Shown piece by piece: positions 23,417-37,900 of a stretch of DNA of 64,000 bases. This stretch comes from Miscanthus floridulus (taxonomy: Eukaryota > Streptophyta > Magnoliopsida > Poales > Poaceae). The notes below the pieces were generated by a model. That model had not been told where the DNA came from, did no database searches, and was given only the letters and a program-made list of their open reading frames with translations. Numbering within the stretch: the stretch's first letter is position 1; each line of letters starts with the position of its first letter. The position numbers were made by a program, and so were the translations under genes. The stretch lies in assembly GCF_019320115.1 (NCBI RefSeq), contig NC_089581.1, positions 12,153,707-12,217,706 on the forward strand, given 5' to 3'.

Positions 23417-23490
23417 GCTTTCGTAGCTCAGTTGGTTAGAGCACCCGTTTAGTAAGCGGGAGGTCTTGAGTTCGACTCTCAACGAAAGCA
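23417..23490 (+). tRNA. tRNA-Thr (anticodon AGU)
   Basis: A full 74-nt cloverleaf: acceptor arm GCTTTCG/CGAAAGC, D-arm box A-like TAGCTCAGTTGGTTAGAGC, anticodon stem CCCGT/GCGGG around loop TTAGTAA (anticodon AGT), and T-arm with GAGTTCGACTC. Discriminator A at 23490; no encoded CCA and no intron. Box A and box B match RNA polymerase III internal promoters. Confidence 0.93.
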
Positions 23491-23502
23491 AATAATTTGT
23501 TT

Positions 23503-23672
23503 TTTCAGCTTTGGTTTGGCCATTTTTTCAGTTTAGCTGAAGGGTTTTTCGTAACAGATTTACAGCTTCGGTTGGCCATTTTTTCAGTTTAGCTGAAGGG
23601 TTTTTCGTAACAGATTTACAGCTTCGGTTTGGCCATTTTTTCAGTTTAGCTGAAGGGTTTTTCTTTACAGAC
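23503..23672. repeat. 62-bp minisatellite, three copies
   Basis: Unit 'ggccattttttcagtttagc' plus 'tgaagggtttttcgtaacag' and 'atttacagcttcggtt' repeats three times nearly perfectly, starting 13 bp after the tRNA gene. Degenerate relatives of 'cagttcagctgaagggttttt' continue at 24130-24145, 24255-24520. Confidence 0.85.
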
Positions 23673-23679
23673 GGCAGTT

Positions 23680-24040
23680 GCCTGCTATCCTACAAATCCC
23701 AAGAGCAGGAATCCCCCAGGCACCTCACCCCTCCGTCCGATTTTTTCCTCCCGCAAGCTGAGGGCAAATCCCAAGAGCAGGGCGCACCGGTGAATCTGGG
23801 GTCGACGTAGGAGGTGCCGGCGGAGGAGGTATGGGCGGTGCGGCCTGGCGGGATGCTCGTGCAGAAGAGGGGCGGCGGCGGGGGGCAGGCAACGACAAGC
23901 CGTCGCCCAACATGAAGCCGGTGCCCACCATCCAGGTCAAGGTCAAGCACGCCGGCGTCACACATAAATCTACATCAGCTCACCCGCTCGCCTTATTTGT
24001 CCTGTCCACTCGTCCGATGAGGAGGAGTGGTGACTGATGG
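23680..24040. other. GC-rich insert interrupting the minisatellite
   Basis: A GC-rich block with a plus-strand frame (23831-24037) containing the unusual lysine/valine-rich segment MKPVPTIQVKVKHAGV. I do not recognise the protein. The phrase 'caaatcccaagagcag' is repeated at 23693 and 23765. It may be a captured gene fragment. Confidence 0.35.
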
Positions 24041-24148
24041 ATAAAGTTTCCATCAGTCACCTGCTGAGGAGATATACACTTTTTTATTTCTCAAGCAATT
24101 TTCTTTGTTTTGTAACTCTGTTTTTTATTTTCAGTCCAGCTGAAGGAG

Positions 24149-24250
24149 CATGTTCGCTCGCTCGTATACGATCGGGAATAGTATTTTTCTCTTACACCAA
24201 ACCAGTCAGCAGTAAATAATCCACGGTCGTTTACGACGAAACGAACAGGC
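24149..24250. mobile_element. Short MITE of the TGTTCGCTCG..CGAACAGGC family
   Basis: Starts CATGTTCGCTCGCTCGTA and ends ACGACGAAACGAACAGGC, with 'tagtatttttctctta' inside. Close relatives lie at 25119, 33694 and 39881. It sits within the degenerate minisatellite. Confidence 0.72.
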
Positions 24251-24539
24251 TGAGGGTTTTTATTCGTTGCTTTTTTTCAGTTCATTTGAAGGGTTTTTCT
24301 TTATTGCTCAAGCAATTTTCTTTGTTTTGCAACTTTGTTTTTTTTAGTCCACCTGAAGGGTTTTTCTTTATTGCTCTTAACTTTGTTTTTTTTTAATTCA
24401 ACTTTTTTCCCCTTTTTTTGCAGTTCAGCTGAATGGTTTTTCTTTATTGCTCTACTTTTTGGCAGTTCAGCTGAAATGTGAGTTTTTTTTTTGCTTTTCT
24501 TCTCGGCAGTTCAGCTGAAGTTTTGGCCTTTTGGGAACC

Positions 24540-25118
24540 TTTTGCAAAGTTTTCTGTTCTGCTCAGTTCTGGCTGATAGACCGCCAGTGTCATGACTACA
24601 TTTACACAAAATCAATAGAGTATCGATAACTTCGTAATCTTGCTAGCATCGTCATTGGCTGTAAGTGTTCGCTTTAGGTTATTAAAAGGTTGTAGAGCTG
24701 TAGCTCTTGTATCTGTAGCTCGTAGATCAAAATTAATCTAAAGTAGTTTAAATATATTTATATATAGTCCAAACTAAAAACTAAATTAATTATCTTTTTT
24801 TGGATTTCTTTGAGCTAAGCTCTGCGTGGTCATGTTTAGTTGTAGACCAGAGTTAGCCAAGCCAAATTTTAGTCTGTCATAGAAATTTAGCCATCATTTA
24901 GTTCTAGGCTCATATTTGGTTAGCCTAGAAACTTTGGCGTGCGCCACTGCGCCAGCTACAGTCAACTGCCGATACGGGCACTCACGCGGGCAACAAAATT
25001 GGCCGCCTCCTTTTGGTCGGTTGAATGCAATGCACCTGGGTGGGGTGTCAATAAAGATGGGCGTGGTTCGGATCAGTGGAGCGGTTCATTGAACCGGTCC
25101 ATAAAATTTAACCAACAG
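24540..25118. other. AT-rich intergenic stretch
   Basis: No gene or complete transposon recognised. Contains phrases such as 'ttagccaagccaaattttag' that resemble decayed MITE ends. Confidence 0.45.
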
Positions 25119-25246
25119 TCTGTTCGTTTGGTCGTAAACGATCATAAATTTTTAGTCAGAATAGTATTTTTCTCTCATACTAAACCAGCCGACAGTAATA
25201 ATCCATGATCATATACGATCGTTGTTTCAGTTCCAGCCGAACATGC
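25119..25246. mobile_element. Short MITE of the TGTTCG family
   Basis: Begins CTGTTCGTTTGGTCGTAAAC and ends CCAGCCGAACATG, with 'atagtatttttctctcatac' inside. Same family as 24149, 33694 and 39881. Confidence 0.7.
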
Positions 25247-25329
25247 TCATGCTAATATCAGTCAAAGGATTTGGATCGATGGATCGGAAACCAGAGAACC
25301 GAAAGATCCAACGGTTCGATCCTCCCCGT

Positions 25330-26010
25330 CTGGCAGTACATACGGCGCAACCTCTGGCTCAGTGCTTGTACCTCGGATCTCGGACCCTGGCCAGCCGCCG
25401 ATGAGGGCGCTGCGGCCGGTGCAACAACCTTGCTCTCGCTAGTGACCGTCCTCGCTGCTTCCTCTGCTCGTTCTCGCTCGTAGTTGCTGCCGGTGAGCTG
25501 TCATCGTACGTGGTCTACCCAGGGCGGCCAGGACGCATGGCGCGACGACAGGACACAAGCCACCATGCTAATGGCTCGGGTGCAGCTGGAGGATCTCCCG
25601 CTCTGTCTGCGCACAACTCAGCTTCCGCCGGCTCTCCAGCGCCGCCTTGTCCATCACCTTCATCGGGAACCAGCAGGGCCTCCCCACGCCGCTGTTGCCG
25701 GCGCCTCCGCCGCGGAGCTCGGATAGGTACACCGTCCCGATGTCGCCGCACCCGAGCCTCCGTAGCAGCCGACGCAGCCGCGTTCCTCGCCGCGCTCCGC
25801 TCCGCCGCGGGTGCCGCCGGGGACGCCGTATGGGCGGCGGTGGCGGCAGCGGAGGTGCTGCAGCCGGAGCACTCGCACGAGCTCTACCAGCTCGTCTATT
25901 ACTCCGCCTATGCCGAGTGGGACCGCGCCGCCCAAGGCCCCCGCCGTACTGGTTCCCAAAGTGTGCGACTTCTCTTTTGTTCTCACCCCTCGCCGTGCGT
26001 CTGAGTAATT
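25330..26010. other. GC-rich gene-like fragment of unknown identity
   Basis: A sharp GC-rich island in AT-rich DNA. Plus-strand frames give an alanine-rich stretch followed by the more protein-like [20 protein letters not shown] (about 25850-25910). The frames shift against each other and no continuous gene can be built. I do not recognise the parent gene. A captured and decayed genic fragment is the best guess. Confidence 0.35.
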
Positions 26011-26119
26011 TTGGAGCTATCCATAATAACCATTGGGCCCCATTGGGTCAGCGGCTAATACAGATGGAGCAACCAGTGCTCCTCCGGAAATCAGTTGGAT
26101 CGCTGGATCGATTGCGGTT

Positions 26120-26900
26120 CGCTCCATGGATCACCCACCCCCAACTTGAGGTGTCAAGCTGTGGTTGGTTGCACATGCATCGAATGTTTTTTCGTTATGA
26201 GACTTTAAATAGAAATATCTATTTAAACTAAATATCTGATTTTCAGTTTGATTTCACCATTGTATTCTTATCGAGATTTTATCTACAAAACAAGACCATC
26301 CATGTCTATATTCTGATGAAGAAAAAAATAATGACATGAACTCTACACATCATACTCATGGTTGTGATAAAATTTGGCTTGGCTCTTATCGAAACAATAT
26401 TTTAACTCGTCCTGCCCAAAATTTGGCATGATTATTAACTAAACCACACTGTTTTGTCCCTGCCCCGTTTAGCCTTGGCTAAATTTTAGCTTGGCTTATC
26501 GTGGCCTACGACCAAACAAGTCCTACGTTCCACGCGCTAAGCAAAAGAACTAGTTTTCAAAAGGGAAAGAGGTATTTAACAAGGCAGACCGGACAATCTA
26601 GTACTACGTTCTATACCTGGAGCATCAATTTTCAATTGTACAAGGAAAAGCAACATAGTGTTGCGTTTGTTTTGTTTCGGAGACAATGTGAGGTGTGATA
26701 GTCATGTCTCTAGTTTTATGGAATGGTCGGTTTAGTTCTGGTTTGGTTACATATATATAGATGGGATGATTCTTTTTTTCTGCTTGGTCGGGGATGGCGA
26801 GGAATGGAATGATCTGTCTTTTGTTTGGATAAAAGGATGATGACGGTATCGCTAGATGTGATTACCTCCTCATCAAATTATTAAGGTTACCCTATTTAAA
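26120..26900. other. Intergenic stretch, no gene recognised
   Basis: AT-rich with no coding or RNA features that I can support. Confidence 0.45.
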
Positions 26901-26911
26901 TCTCTCACGTA

Positions 26912-27166
26912 CTACATCTGTCCCTAAAATGATGCAACTATTAGTTGCGTGCCAGTTAAAGCAATTCACGTTTGACTAAATTTCTAGTAAATAGTATTCA
27001 CATTTATGGTCCCAAATTAATTTATTATGAAAAAATATATCATAATTAATCTAATGATATTTATTTTATATTATAAATATTTATATTTTTTTCTAAAATT
27101 GATCAAACTTGATGTACTTAAATATGACACTGTTTCAAAATTGCATTCTTTTGGAGACGGAGGGAG
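26912..27166. mobile_element. Stowaway-type MITE
   Basis: Begins CTACATCTGTCCCTAAAATG and ends GGAGACGGAGGGAG, flanked by TA on both sides (26910-26911 and 27167-27168). AT-rich interior without coding capacity. Confidence 0.85.
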
Positions 27167-27238
27167 TAATGTCATAATCGCAATTTGTACTTAGAAATTA
27201 AAATTCTTGCATTAATTAATCACATTGGCCATGACCAA

Positions 27239-27454
27239 GGACTTGTTTAGATACACATGGTTATTTACTAGTTGGAGCTAAAAATTAGTCAAAATTAGTT
27301 ATGGTTGGCTAGCTAGTTAGATAAGAGCTAGCTGAAGACTTGTCTAAGAAATTAGTTCACCTATTAATTCTTCTCTATAAATGCACTAGGGCTAATTTGA
27401 GCTAATTTTTAATTAGCTATACTGGCAATTAGCTCCTATATATCAAACAGGTCC
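27239..27454. mobile_element. Tourist-like MITE
   Basis: Left end GGACTTGTTTAGATA and right end ATATCAAACAGGTCC are imperfect inverted copies. The interior is built of 'ttagctaatt'-like repeats. Flanking trinucleotides are CAA and TAA, so the target duplication is imperfect. Confidence 0.65.
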
Positions 27455-27499
27455 TAAAATAAAGTTATATGAGGTAACTTTTTTTTAAAAAAAAAAAGG

Positions 27500-28030
27500 T
27501 AAATGAGCTTTTGGCCCCATGTGTTCTGGACCCCTGGTGACCACCTCTTCCACTCTCATTAATCGCACGTGGACCCCAAAGCCCCTAACATTATCTCTTC
27601 GATGCTTCAACCCCACACCCTCCGCCCGCACGGGTCTCTTCCACGTTGTGCTGGGCGGCGCCGCGCCCGCGCACGTACAGTCGCCCGCGCGCTTCGCTCC
27701 GATGACGGAGTTCGGAGTTGCGCGATTTGGGTGTAGCGTTGACTGCGGCGGCCGGGGAAGGAGGTGCGCTAGTCTGGCAGAGTGGCGACGGGCGTCGCAG
27801 GCACGCTACACATGACGCCGCGTCCGCTCGTGTCGAAAGGGTGGTTCGGCCCGATCAAACGTGAAAAAAAGGAGATCGTCCCATCAAGGAAACGAGGAAC
27901 AAACAAACCCTCAAAAGTACACACAACATATCTTTAAAACCAACAGGGCTTAAGCGAGATACTTCAATTATGACATGCAACTACTAGAGCAGTTCAACAA
28001 GCGACATGAAAGCAAAAACCAACATTACCC
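27500..28030. other. GC-rich intergenic DNA downstream of alpha-tubulin
   Basis: A GC-rich island (27530-27830) with no recognisable protein, then probable alpha-tubulin 3' UTR or spacer. Confidence 0.4.
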
Positions 28031-28034
28031 AACA

Positions 28035-28120
28035 CCCTGTTCGCTGATCGTTTCTATGGCTTATAAGTCGACTGATGCTGTTTTGTTGCGAGAGAAAAAC
28101 ACTATATCATGGCCGAACAG
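28035..28120. mobile_element. Small MITE in the alpha-tubulin 3' UTR
   Basis: Starts CCCTGTTCGCTGATCG and ends CATGGCCGAACAG, with the core 'gcgagagaaaaacacta'. It ends 15 bp downstream of the tubulin stop codon (minus strand), so it should be transcribed as part of the 3' UTR. Confidence 0.7.
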
Positions 28121-28135
28121 ATTCATGCAAGCAGA

Positions 28136-30863
<2,728 letters not shown>

Positions 30864-31030
30864 TCAAACAACCGCGCGTCGATCGGGGGAGGGCGGAAAG
30901 GGGAATGGTCGAGGATCGATCAGGGAAGGACGGAAAGGGCGGTCGAGGATCGATCGATCGAGAGTGGAAGCGCCGGCGTTTGTGAAGACGCCGAGGGGAA
31001 GCGATAAGTGCCGCCCAGCCCCGCGACGGC

Positions 31031-31038
31031 TTTTATAG
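31031..31038 (-). promoter_or_regulatory. TATA box of the alpha-tubulin promoter
   Basis: On the minus strand the sequence reads CCTATAAAAG, a good TATA box, about 185 bp upstream of the ATG. This would put the transcription start near 31000 and give a GC-rich 5' UTR of about 150 bp. No other TATA lies closer. Confidence 0.72.
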
Positions 31039-31039
31039 G

Positions 31040-31650
31040 CAGCGTGGGAGAGGCGGCCGCGGCCGGCCCGTGATGGTGTGGCGCGGCGCGGTAGACCTAG
31101 CCTCCGTCTGGTTCGGGGCTGACGGCGTGATGGTGGCCCATGGCACAGCCTCTGGGTGGTGGGCGGGGCGGAGACAACGAGGGGTTAACGACCGTTTGGC
31201 TTCGAACGGCTCTGAGGCTTGCGTGATCAGCGGCCGGCAACGGTGTGAATGAGCTGTGGAGGGCGGGTCCCGCGGAGCCGGCGCGCTCGGGGTCTCGGCG
31301 ATTTTTACCGGCGGCCGTGGATATTGTGACACGGACACGTGGGACCAAATGATGGAAAGAAATATTTGGGCCCCATGGAGCATTGATATGGGAGGACGTC
31401 AGGGGAATGGAGGGGAGCGGCGGGTTCTGTTGGCCGGCCGTTTCAAATTTTGAAATTTGAAACTTTGTATCGCACCGTCGCGGGAAAGTACATGGTTACC
31501 CTTCGGCTCTTGGGCCTATGGAATGGCCGGCCAGTTGCAACCGTAACGGCCATGTATATGTGCATGGATCAAAGGCCTTCTGGAGCGTGGGAGTTAAGCC
31601 AAAGAAAATCAGGTCCCATGATAAAAAAAAAACAAAATAGAATCTCACTT
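31040..31650. other. Upstream region of alpha-tubulin
   Basis: GC-rich promoter-proximal DNA with frequent GGCCGGCC and GGCCCATG motifs. Short overlapping frames on both strands have no recognisable product. Confidence 0.5.
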
Positions 31651-31653
31651 CAA

Positions 31654-31896
31654 GGCCTGGTTTAGATCCAAAATTTTTGGCAAAATGGGCACTGTAGCAT
31701 TTTCGTTGTTATTTGGTAAATAGTGTCCAATCATAGTCTAATTAGGCTTAAAAGATTCGTCTCGTGGATTTCGTCTAAACTGTGTAATTAGTTTTATTTT
31801 TTATTTATATTTAATACTTCATGCATGCGTCCAAAGATTCGATGTGACGGGGAATCTTGAAAAATTTGGCGTTTTGGGGTGGAACTAAACAGGCCC
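31654..31896. mobile_element. Tourist-like MITE
   Basis: Left GGCCTGGTTTAGATCC and right GGAACTAAACAGGCC ends, with the family core 'aaaagattcgtctcgt' and 'tttaatacttcatgcatgcg'. About 800 bp upstream of the alpha-tubulin start. Confidence 0.8.
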
Positions 31897-32445
31897 CAAG
31901 TGCTGCGATGCGAAGGCATCACTGGCTGCCCACATGATAAATAAAAAACAAAGTGAAGTAACTAATTCCTCTTGTCTTTCTCACACACAGCTCCATTCTT
32001 TTTGTTCGATTTCTGATTGTCCATGCAAGATAGCTCAGAAGTTAGGTCTACAATTGATGATGGTTGTTTCGACCGGTGAGAAATCAAATGCCTTTTGCAA
32101 CCACATTGCTCTTTATCCTATTTTCTTATTTGATTAAACATTCAGAGAGTGATGCGACAAAGTGAAGGTGATGTCGATGATTAGGGTTGTACCTACGATT
32201 TTCGGGCTCCTGAACGAAATACGTGATGGAGCCCTAAAATCCAAGAAAACAACATAACCAAAACATACTTTCACTTGATTTTAAAACTTCAAAATATGTG
32301 GTTCTTACGCTACTTAGAACATATCAAATCTTGACGCTAAAACAATAAAAATAGTATATATTCAAGCAACAAACTGACCTTACGTTCTAATGAAAAGCAT
32401 CATTCTTTTATTATTCTTTGAAATGAAACATTCAATTATATCTTC

Positions 32446-32650
32446 CTACTTGATCATCTCCAAGATACCATTTTTCAAGTGCGATCTATTAAGTCTTTTT
32501 TGTATCGTTGTAGATCGCAAGTAGGATTTTAATAATTTGAGTTTAGAAAAAATACTTTCCGCAGATGCAACATTAACAGGAGTTGTAAACAAAATTCTAT
32601 ATGCAACAACAACATCCGGGAAAGAGTTAGCTAAAATAGTAACAAGAATT
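32446..32650 (-). pseudogene. hAT transposase C-terminal dimerisation fragment
   Basis: The minus strand encodes LANSFPDVVVAYRILFTTPV followed by NVASAESIFSKLKLLKSYLR, then a stop at 32446-32448. The VASAE.SFSKLKLIK..LRS pattern is characteristic of the hAT-family dimerisation domain found in zinc-finger (TTF/ZBED-type) transposase-like proteins. Only about 65 residues remain; the zinc finger and catalytic parts were not found nearby. Confidence 0.75.
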
Positions 32651-32998
32651 TTTTTCTATCTAAAGGATTAGCTATTGTTAATTACGTAGTACTTAGTGTA
32701 AATTTGGACGCCCCTGAACTTAGCGTAATTAGTGCTTGCAAAAGAGAGAAAATCAGAAAATACTAGAGAGCGTGCAATACGCAAGTGGATACTACTAACT
32801 AGAAAAAATCTAGCACCATGCTATATATATTCTGTGTCAAGAACTCAAGATTCAAGAATTCGGCTTGCCTTCATGCGCTGGAGAGATAGAGAAGGATTCC
32901 TTTTACCTGGAAGGAGCGAAGGACTAGCCTTGCACGATAAACTACACGCTGGAGCGTTTTCTTTCAAATGGCGCCTAGATGTGAGGTGTGTAGTTCTA

Positions 32999-33370
32999 GG
33001 CCTGGTGTTCATCTTCTTAAAGTTTACTACTTATCATATCGAATGTTTGACACATGTATACAGTATTAAATATAGACTTAAAAAAATAACTAATTGTACA
33101 TATTACGACTAATTTTCGAGACGAATTTTTTAAGCCTAATTAGTCCATGAGATGAATTTTTAAGCCTAATTAGTCCATAATTTGACAATGTGGTGCTACA
33201 GTAACATGTGCTAATAATGGATTAATTAGGCTTAATAAATTCGTCTCGCGGATTACTGAGGACTTCCGTAATTTATTTTATTATTACTATCCGAATACTT
33301 CCATGTGACACCCTAATATGACATCCGATGTGATATTTCAAAACTTTACTCCCTGGATTTAAACACCGCC
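32999..33370. mobile_element. Tourist-like MITE
   Basis: Left end GGCCTGGTGTTCATC and right end GATTTAAACACCGCC are inverted. The interior duplicates the block 'aagcctaattagtccat' (about 33133 and 33162) and contains 'aataaattcgtctcgcg'. Flanks are CTA and TTA, so the target duplication is imperfect. Confidence 0.72.
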
Positions 33371-33693
33371 TTAGAAAACTTAGGATGACTATGGCCGGAT
33401 GATTTGATAGTTTGAACTGCTAGATTGTTTGAATCAACTACATCTTTTTATATTTTTATATTAAATCTAACCATCAAAATGACAAAACAGGGTATTATAA
33501 TTCAACCCTTCACCAACGAGCAACGGTTGTTGACCGATATGTTTAGAATTCCACAAGTATTTGATGTAAAGGAGTCACAAATGATAAGAGTGGATTTATC
33601 ATTTTTTTTAATTTGAACTGATGATACATACGAGGTTTAATTGGACATCTGCATTAGCCTATATTCAGACTTGTCAAGTGCAATTTTCTTCAG

Positions 33694-33809
33694 CATGTTC
33701 GCTTGCTCGTATACGATCGTGGATTATAAGCTGGAACACTATTTTTCTCTCACACCAAATCAACCAGCAGTAAATAATCTACGATCGTTTACGACGAAAC
33801 GAATAGGCT
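33694..33809. mobile_element. Short MITE of the TGTTCGCTTG family
   Basis: Starts CATGTTCGCTTGCTCGTA and ends ACGACGAAACGAATAGGCT. Same family as 24149. Confidence 0.72.
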
Positions 33810-33859
33810 CTCATGTTTGGTTGCATGTAGTCTCTTATGGTCAAAGCAGGTCTACTAGA

Positions 33860-36800
33860 GTCTAACTAGTATAGTGCCCGTGCTAACGCCACGGCTTCAT
33901 TTCAGGGATGTATATGAAGATAACCAAACTACGGTGGTACTTCGTCACATAAATAGAGTATATCAATACAATTAAGAGAGATTCCAATTCATTGCATCAT
34001 TTTCAGTATATTATAGAAATTTGTCCTATACATACGCCATTCAGATAATGTGTATTATACAGCTAAATTTAACAAAAAAAAACAACAGAAACATTTAGCC
34101 AGCTATAAAACATAAATTCTCAATTCTAGCTACCGCTATCGATCTGCCAATGTTGTCTTCTTGCTTCAGGTGATGTCCAGGCATCAAAAACATTCGACTG
34201 ACCTTTTGGACCTGCAATGGCTATATACTCTATCAGTACTACAGATTAGTGAAAACAAAATAAAGTTGAATTAAGAACGACAAGCTTAGAAGCTTAGACA
34301 AATGAACACTCAAATCGCCATCATAAGCACAAGCTCGATGTGGTAGTGCACACACCCACTCCCAAAGGCAGCTATATCTCCAGTCGTGAACCAACTCTTG
34401 CTCGCACATTTTTTCCGTCACACGGGGGAATACTTGTTCACCGTGAGAAACAACCTACACAGACAAAAATTGAGAGCCTATGACTTCTGTTCCATAGATT
34501 AACTGAAATCAAGAAACCACACTTTTTGAGAACTTGAAAGCCAAATTATAAGCAACACAACTTGAGAGAGAACTCATACCTAAAGAAACTGCTGTAGATC
34601 GAGATGCATCTCCTGCCATCCAGCAAAAGTTTCCTCAGAAAGTGACCACCTGCATCAAGCACAATCTGCTCATAAATAAAGAAAGCCAAGTCATCTGAAA
34701 TGGTCTACTTTGGAAACTCTACTGACATTAGGATCATGATTCATGACATTGCAGGAATACAGGTAACAGAGTCATCCTCAAAGTTACATTCAGCACCTGC
34801 ACTCAACAAATTAAAACTGTCTGGATTTGTCGTTTTAATGCAAATCAACAATCGCACCTATTTGACAAAGACATCTATCTCACAAAAGCATACCAACCCC
34901 ACCCTCCTAACAAACCTTGCAAGTCTTTTTTATGATAAAACTTCGTATGCAATCAAAACTCAAATTATCTAACACCACTGATTAGGACCACAGGAATCCT
35001 AGTTAGAATGCACTGATCTAATTCTAGCACATTGATCTGAGTTCATGCAGCAAGAGGTCAGCATTTTCGCCGTCACCAACCAATCAAAGAAGAGTAGGTT
35101 AGCAGCAAGCGAATACTTTTATCCAGGATTTCCATATGATGAATGAATGGGAGCTTTACGCAGCAAGAAAGCGATCTCCGACCGGTGCATTATATACTGG
35201 TAGAGACTCATTCGTGGAGGTATTCGAGACCTTGTACGGCACAATCTCCAAGAAAGGGTAGGATGAGCTTTAGTAGAACGGGTGGGTCATCCAAGCTTTT
35301 GTTGGGCATGTACTTGTAGAGAACAACAGCATGTGCTTGCCTGCTTCTGAATCCAAGAACACCCATGAATTAGACTTCAGCCAGCCACTGGATACGATTC
35401 TTTTTAAGAAAAAGAAACTCCAATAAGCATGCTTATTAATGGACACAACAACATAAACTTGGAAAAAAAATAATGACATGCATGGTGTAAATTAGTCAGT
35501 ACGTGCACCCTCTTTATGGATTTCAGGATTTGTGAAACTGACTGGATTTGGAAGAACAGTTACTATCCCCTCTTCAGCCGAACAGAACTAAGCTAGCAGT
35601 ACAGTCCCATTAACTAATGCCACACTACAAATCAACAGAGGAAATTCCAATCAATTAAGAACGGAATGATATGTGTGTAGCACAAAGTAAAGATTAGTTT
35701 CAATATTTATTTAGCTATCAAAATTGTCATCTGCACATATGTTCAGGTTTCATACAATTTTTTGTATTGCATAAAAAATTGAACTGATTAGCTGAAAAAA
35801 CCAAGATGATTGGCCTAAACAAAACGCAATCTGCTGCAACTAAACAAAGAAGATACAGGCTAGCCGATTAGCTACTTACCTGTTCACTTTATGCAATACT
35901 GGTGCTGACGGACTTGGCTGAGCTGAGATCCTGAACTCAGCTTTCTCTGTTGCTACGATGTTTACCAGAAAATTGGAGCAAAACATTTCTGTTAAAAAGT
36001 TCTAGTTAGCCGTCTTCATATTAAAAACCATAGAGCTCCACACATAATCCAATAATTAGAATAACGTCAAATTCTATATTCATTCACGTAAATAAAAGTC
36101 AAAATGCAAATCATGATATGTCCGTGTCAATTGATATATAAACCAGAGAGCACAATTGATATTTATTGCTTGGAAATGGTACTGCAGATGTTTAAACCAG
36201 CATATTACACAATTTTAATTGGGATTTTCTTCTATCATGGAGTAGTCCTTCTAGTGCTTTGTAAATTTTTTTCTTAAGTTGGTCAGCAAGCTCTTTGTTG
36301 GCTCAGTGTGATATGAAAGTTTTAAAAAATTGCCAGCATATCCTAGAACTTTGACAGGCAATATATAATTTTAATCGCAGTGTTTCTATGTAGCTTACCA
36401 CATTGTTGGTCACCACAATAATCTTGAACTGAAACCTCTTGGTTTAGATCTCCAGGACGATGACTGCAAAGCTGGAAATTTCATTCAGTGATCCATGCTT
36501 AATGGCAGAGTTCAATGCAACGTTCCCATGCACTCCTTTTTTTTAGGAAATTTCCATTCAGTGATCCCTCCCCTCTCATGAGCTAGCCGCATACCATGCC
36601 TATGGCCATGAGCAAGGTCGTTCCCGATTTCCCGTAACAAGCAGCAGTGAGCACCCCTTGGCTTCAGACAAGGAAAGAGCTTAATAGGGCTAGAGCATTG
36701 CAAAACCAGATCATTGTTATGTGCCACTCCTAGCTGAATACAAAAAAGAAGGAAAAGGACTTCCCTGACAATTGCTCTAGCACCCTGAGAATTCATTTTC

Positions 36801-37520
36801 CTAGTTCGGGTCTGGACCTGAAAATAAAGAAGTTTAATTACATGTTAAAGTAGCATAAGCAAGTCACTACAAATAATGGATAACACTATTCAGCTCTGGT
36901 AAAGTGGTAATAATAAAATAAAATGAAAATACTGGATGGGCATGCCAGAGTTTATACCTTTCCAGGTCCTTGACCTTACTTTGATAAACTCTCAACTTCA
37001 GTGTCATACTTCATGACCTGAAGCATTCTAGTTTTTCCTCCAAAAATAAACCATGTGCAAACTCATGAAGAATAATCCCAAGCTAGTATAATTTAGAGAT
37101 ATGGAGACAAAAAAATTCGAATGAAATATGAAAGAATATTAATGAACCAAATAAAACAATAGGTTAATCTGAATTGAAGAAATACATACCAATTGTAAAT
37201 GGCCCTGACCAGTATCAATGAATTTGACAAAATTTAACATTTCAGAGTTGCATTGGTTTGTGGTTCTTATTTGCAGTGGAGTAAAGTATCAATCTATAAA
37301 TAGTTCTAAGCAGAGCAAAAAAAACACAAATAAATCATGAGACACAGGGTGCTCACGTATCAAGAAGTATGATAAAAATTCAGACATTTTACTTGGGGTC
37401 AGAACCACTGCTAACACAGAGCTGTCAATAGAATGTATGCAAGATCCCAAGCTGATTTAATATGCAAAACACACTGCCTATCTCCCAAATCTAATGAATT
37501 TCGCCCCCCATCCTGAGAAT
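33860..37520. other. Long AT-rich intergenic region, possible transposon body
   Basis: Begins with 'tagtatagtgcccgtgc', a phrase I associate with termini of grass DNA transposons, possibly Helitrons; I could not find the matching 3' end. Short minus-strand coding-like scraps occur, for example near 36465-36535 (HGNVALNSAIKHGSLN, ankyrin-like), but no gene model is supported. Confidence 0.35.
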
Positions 37521-37639
37521 TCAACTGAATGAGCACGTGCATGGATAGAAATGAGCAAACAGTCCCTGCACTGCTTCCAGGAATTTTAGTGGGGGAAGGG
37601 AGAAAGGAAGGACCTTGCGCTGCTTCCGGGAGAGGAACT

Positions 37640-37900
37640 ACGTTGCGGAGATGGGCTGCGCCCTTGCCGTGGTCACGGGCTTGCTGGCGGCGTGCTGTGG
37701 TGGGGGATTACACTCGGCTTCCGCTCCCACGGGTCCTGGTCCCGCGCGGCGCGAGAGAAACGCGACGAAGACGATGGCGACGAAGAAGAAGGCGGCGGCG
37801 GCGACTATCCACCGGAGATAGTCCACCTTCTCGAACAGCAGGAAACGCGCGAGCCTAGATCTCGCCCGCAGAGCTGAGCCGCTGACAGCCCCGCGCTCGC
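37640..37900 (-). pseudogene. N-terminal fragment of a plant glycosyltransferase-like membrane protein
   Basis: The minus-strand frame reads RLARFLLFEKVDYLRWIV, then AAAAFFFVAIVFVAFL, a single membrane segment, then a proline-rich tail to a stop near 37640. The FLLFEKVDYL.WI pattern just before the membrane anchor resembles the N-terminus of plant Golgi glycosyltransferase family 1-type proteins; this identification is from memory and moderate. No downstream catalytic domain is present, so it looks like a captured first exon. It lies in a GC-rich island (37600-38200). Confidence 0.45.

Noticed and set aside
23503..24520. Regularly spaced repeats that might suggest a CRISPR-like array
   Set aside because: Units are contiguous minisatellite copies with no unique spacers, and the genome is a plant's.
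25510..26231. Overlapping frames of 164 and 194 codons
   Set aside because: They are alternative frames of one GC-rich island with no consistent reading frame and no known domain; reported only as a gene-like fragment.
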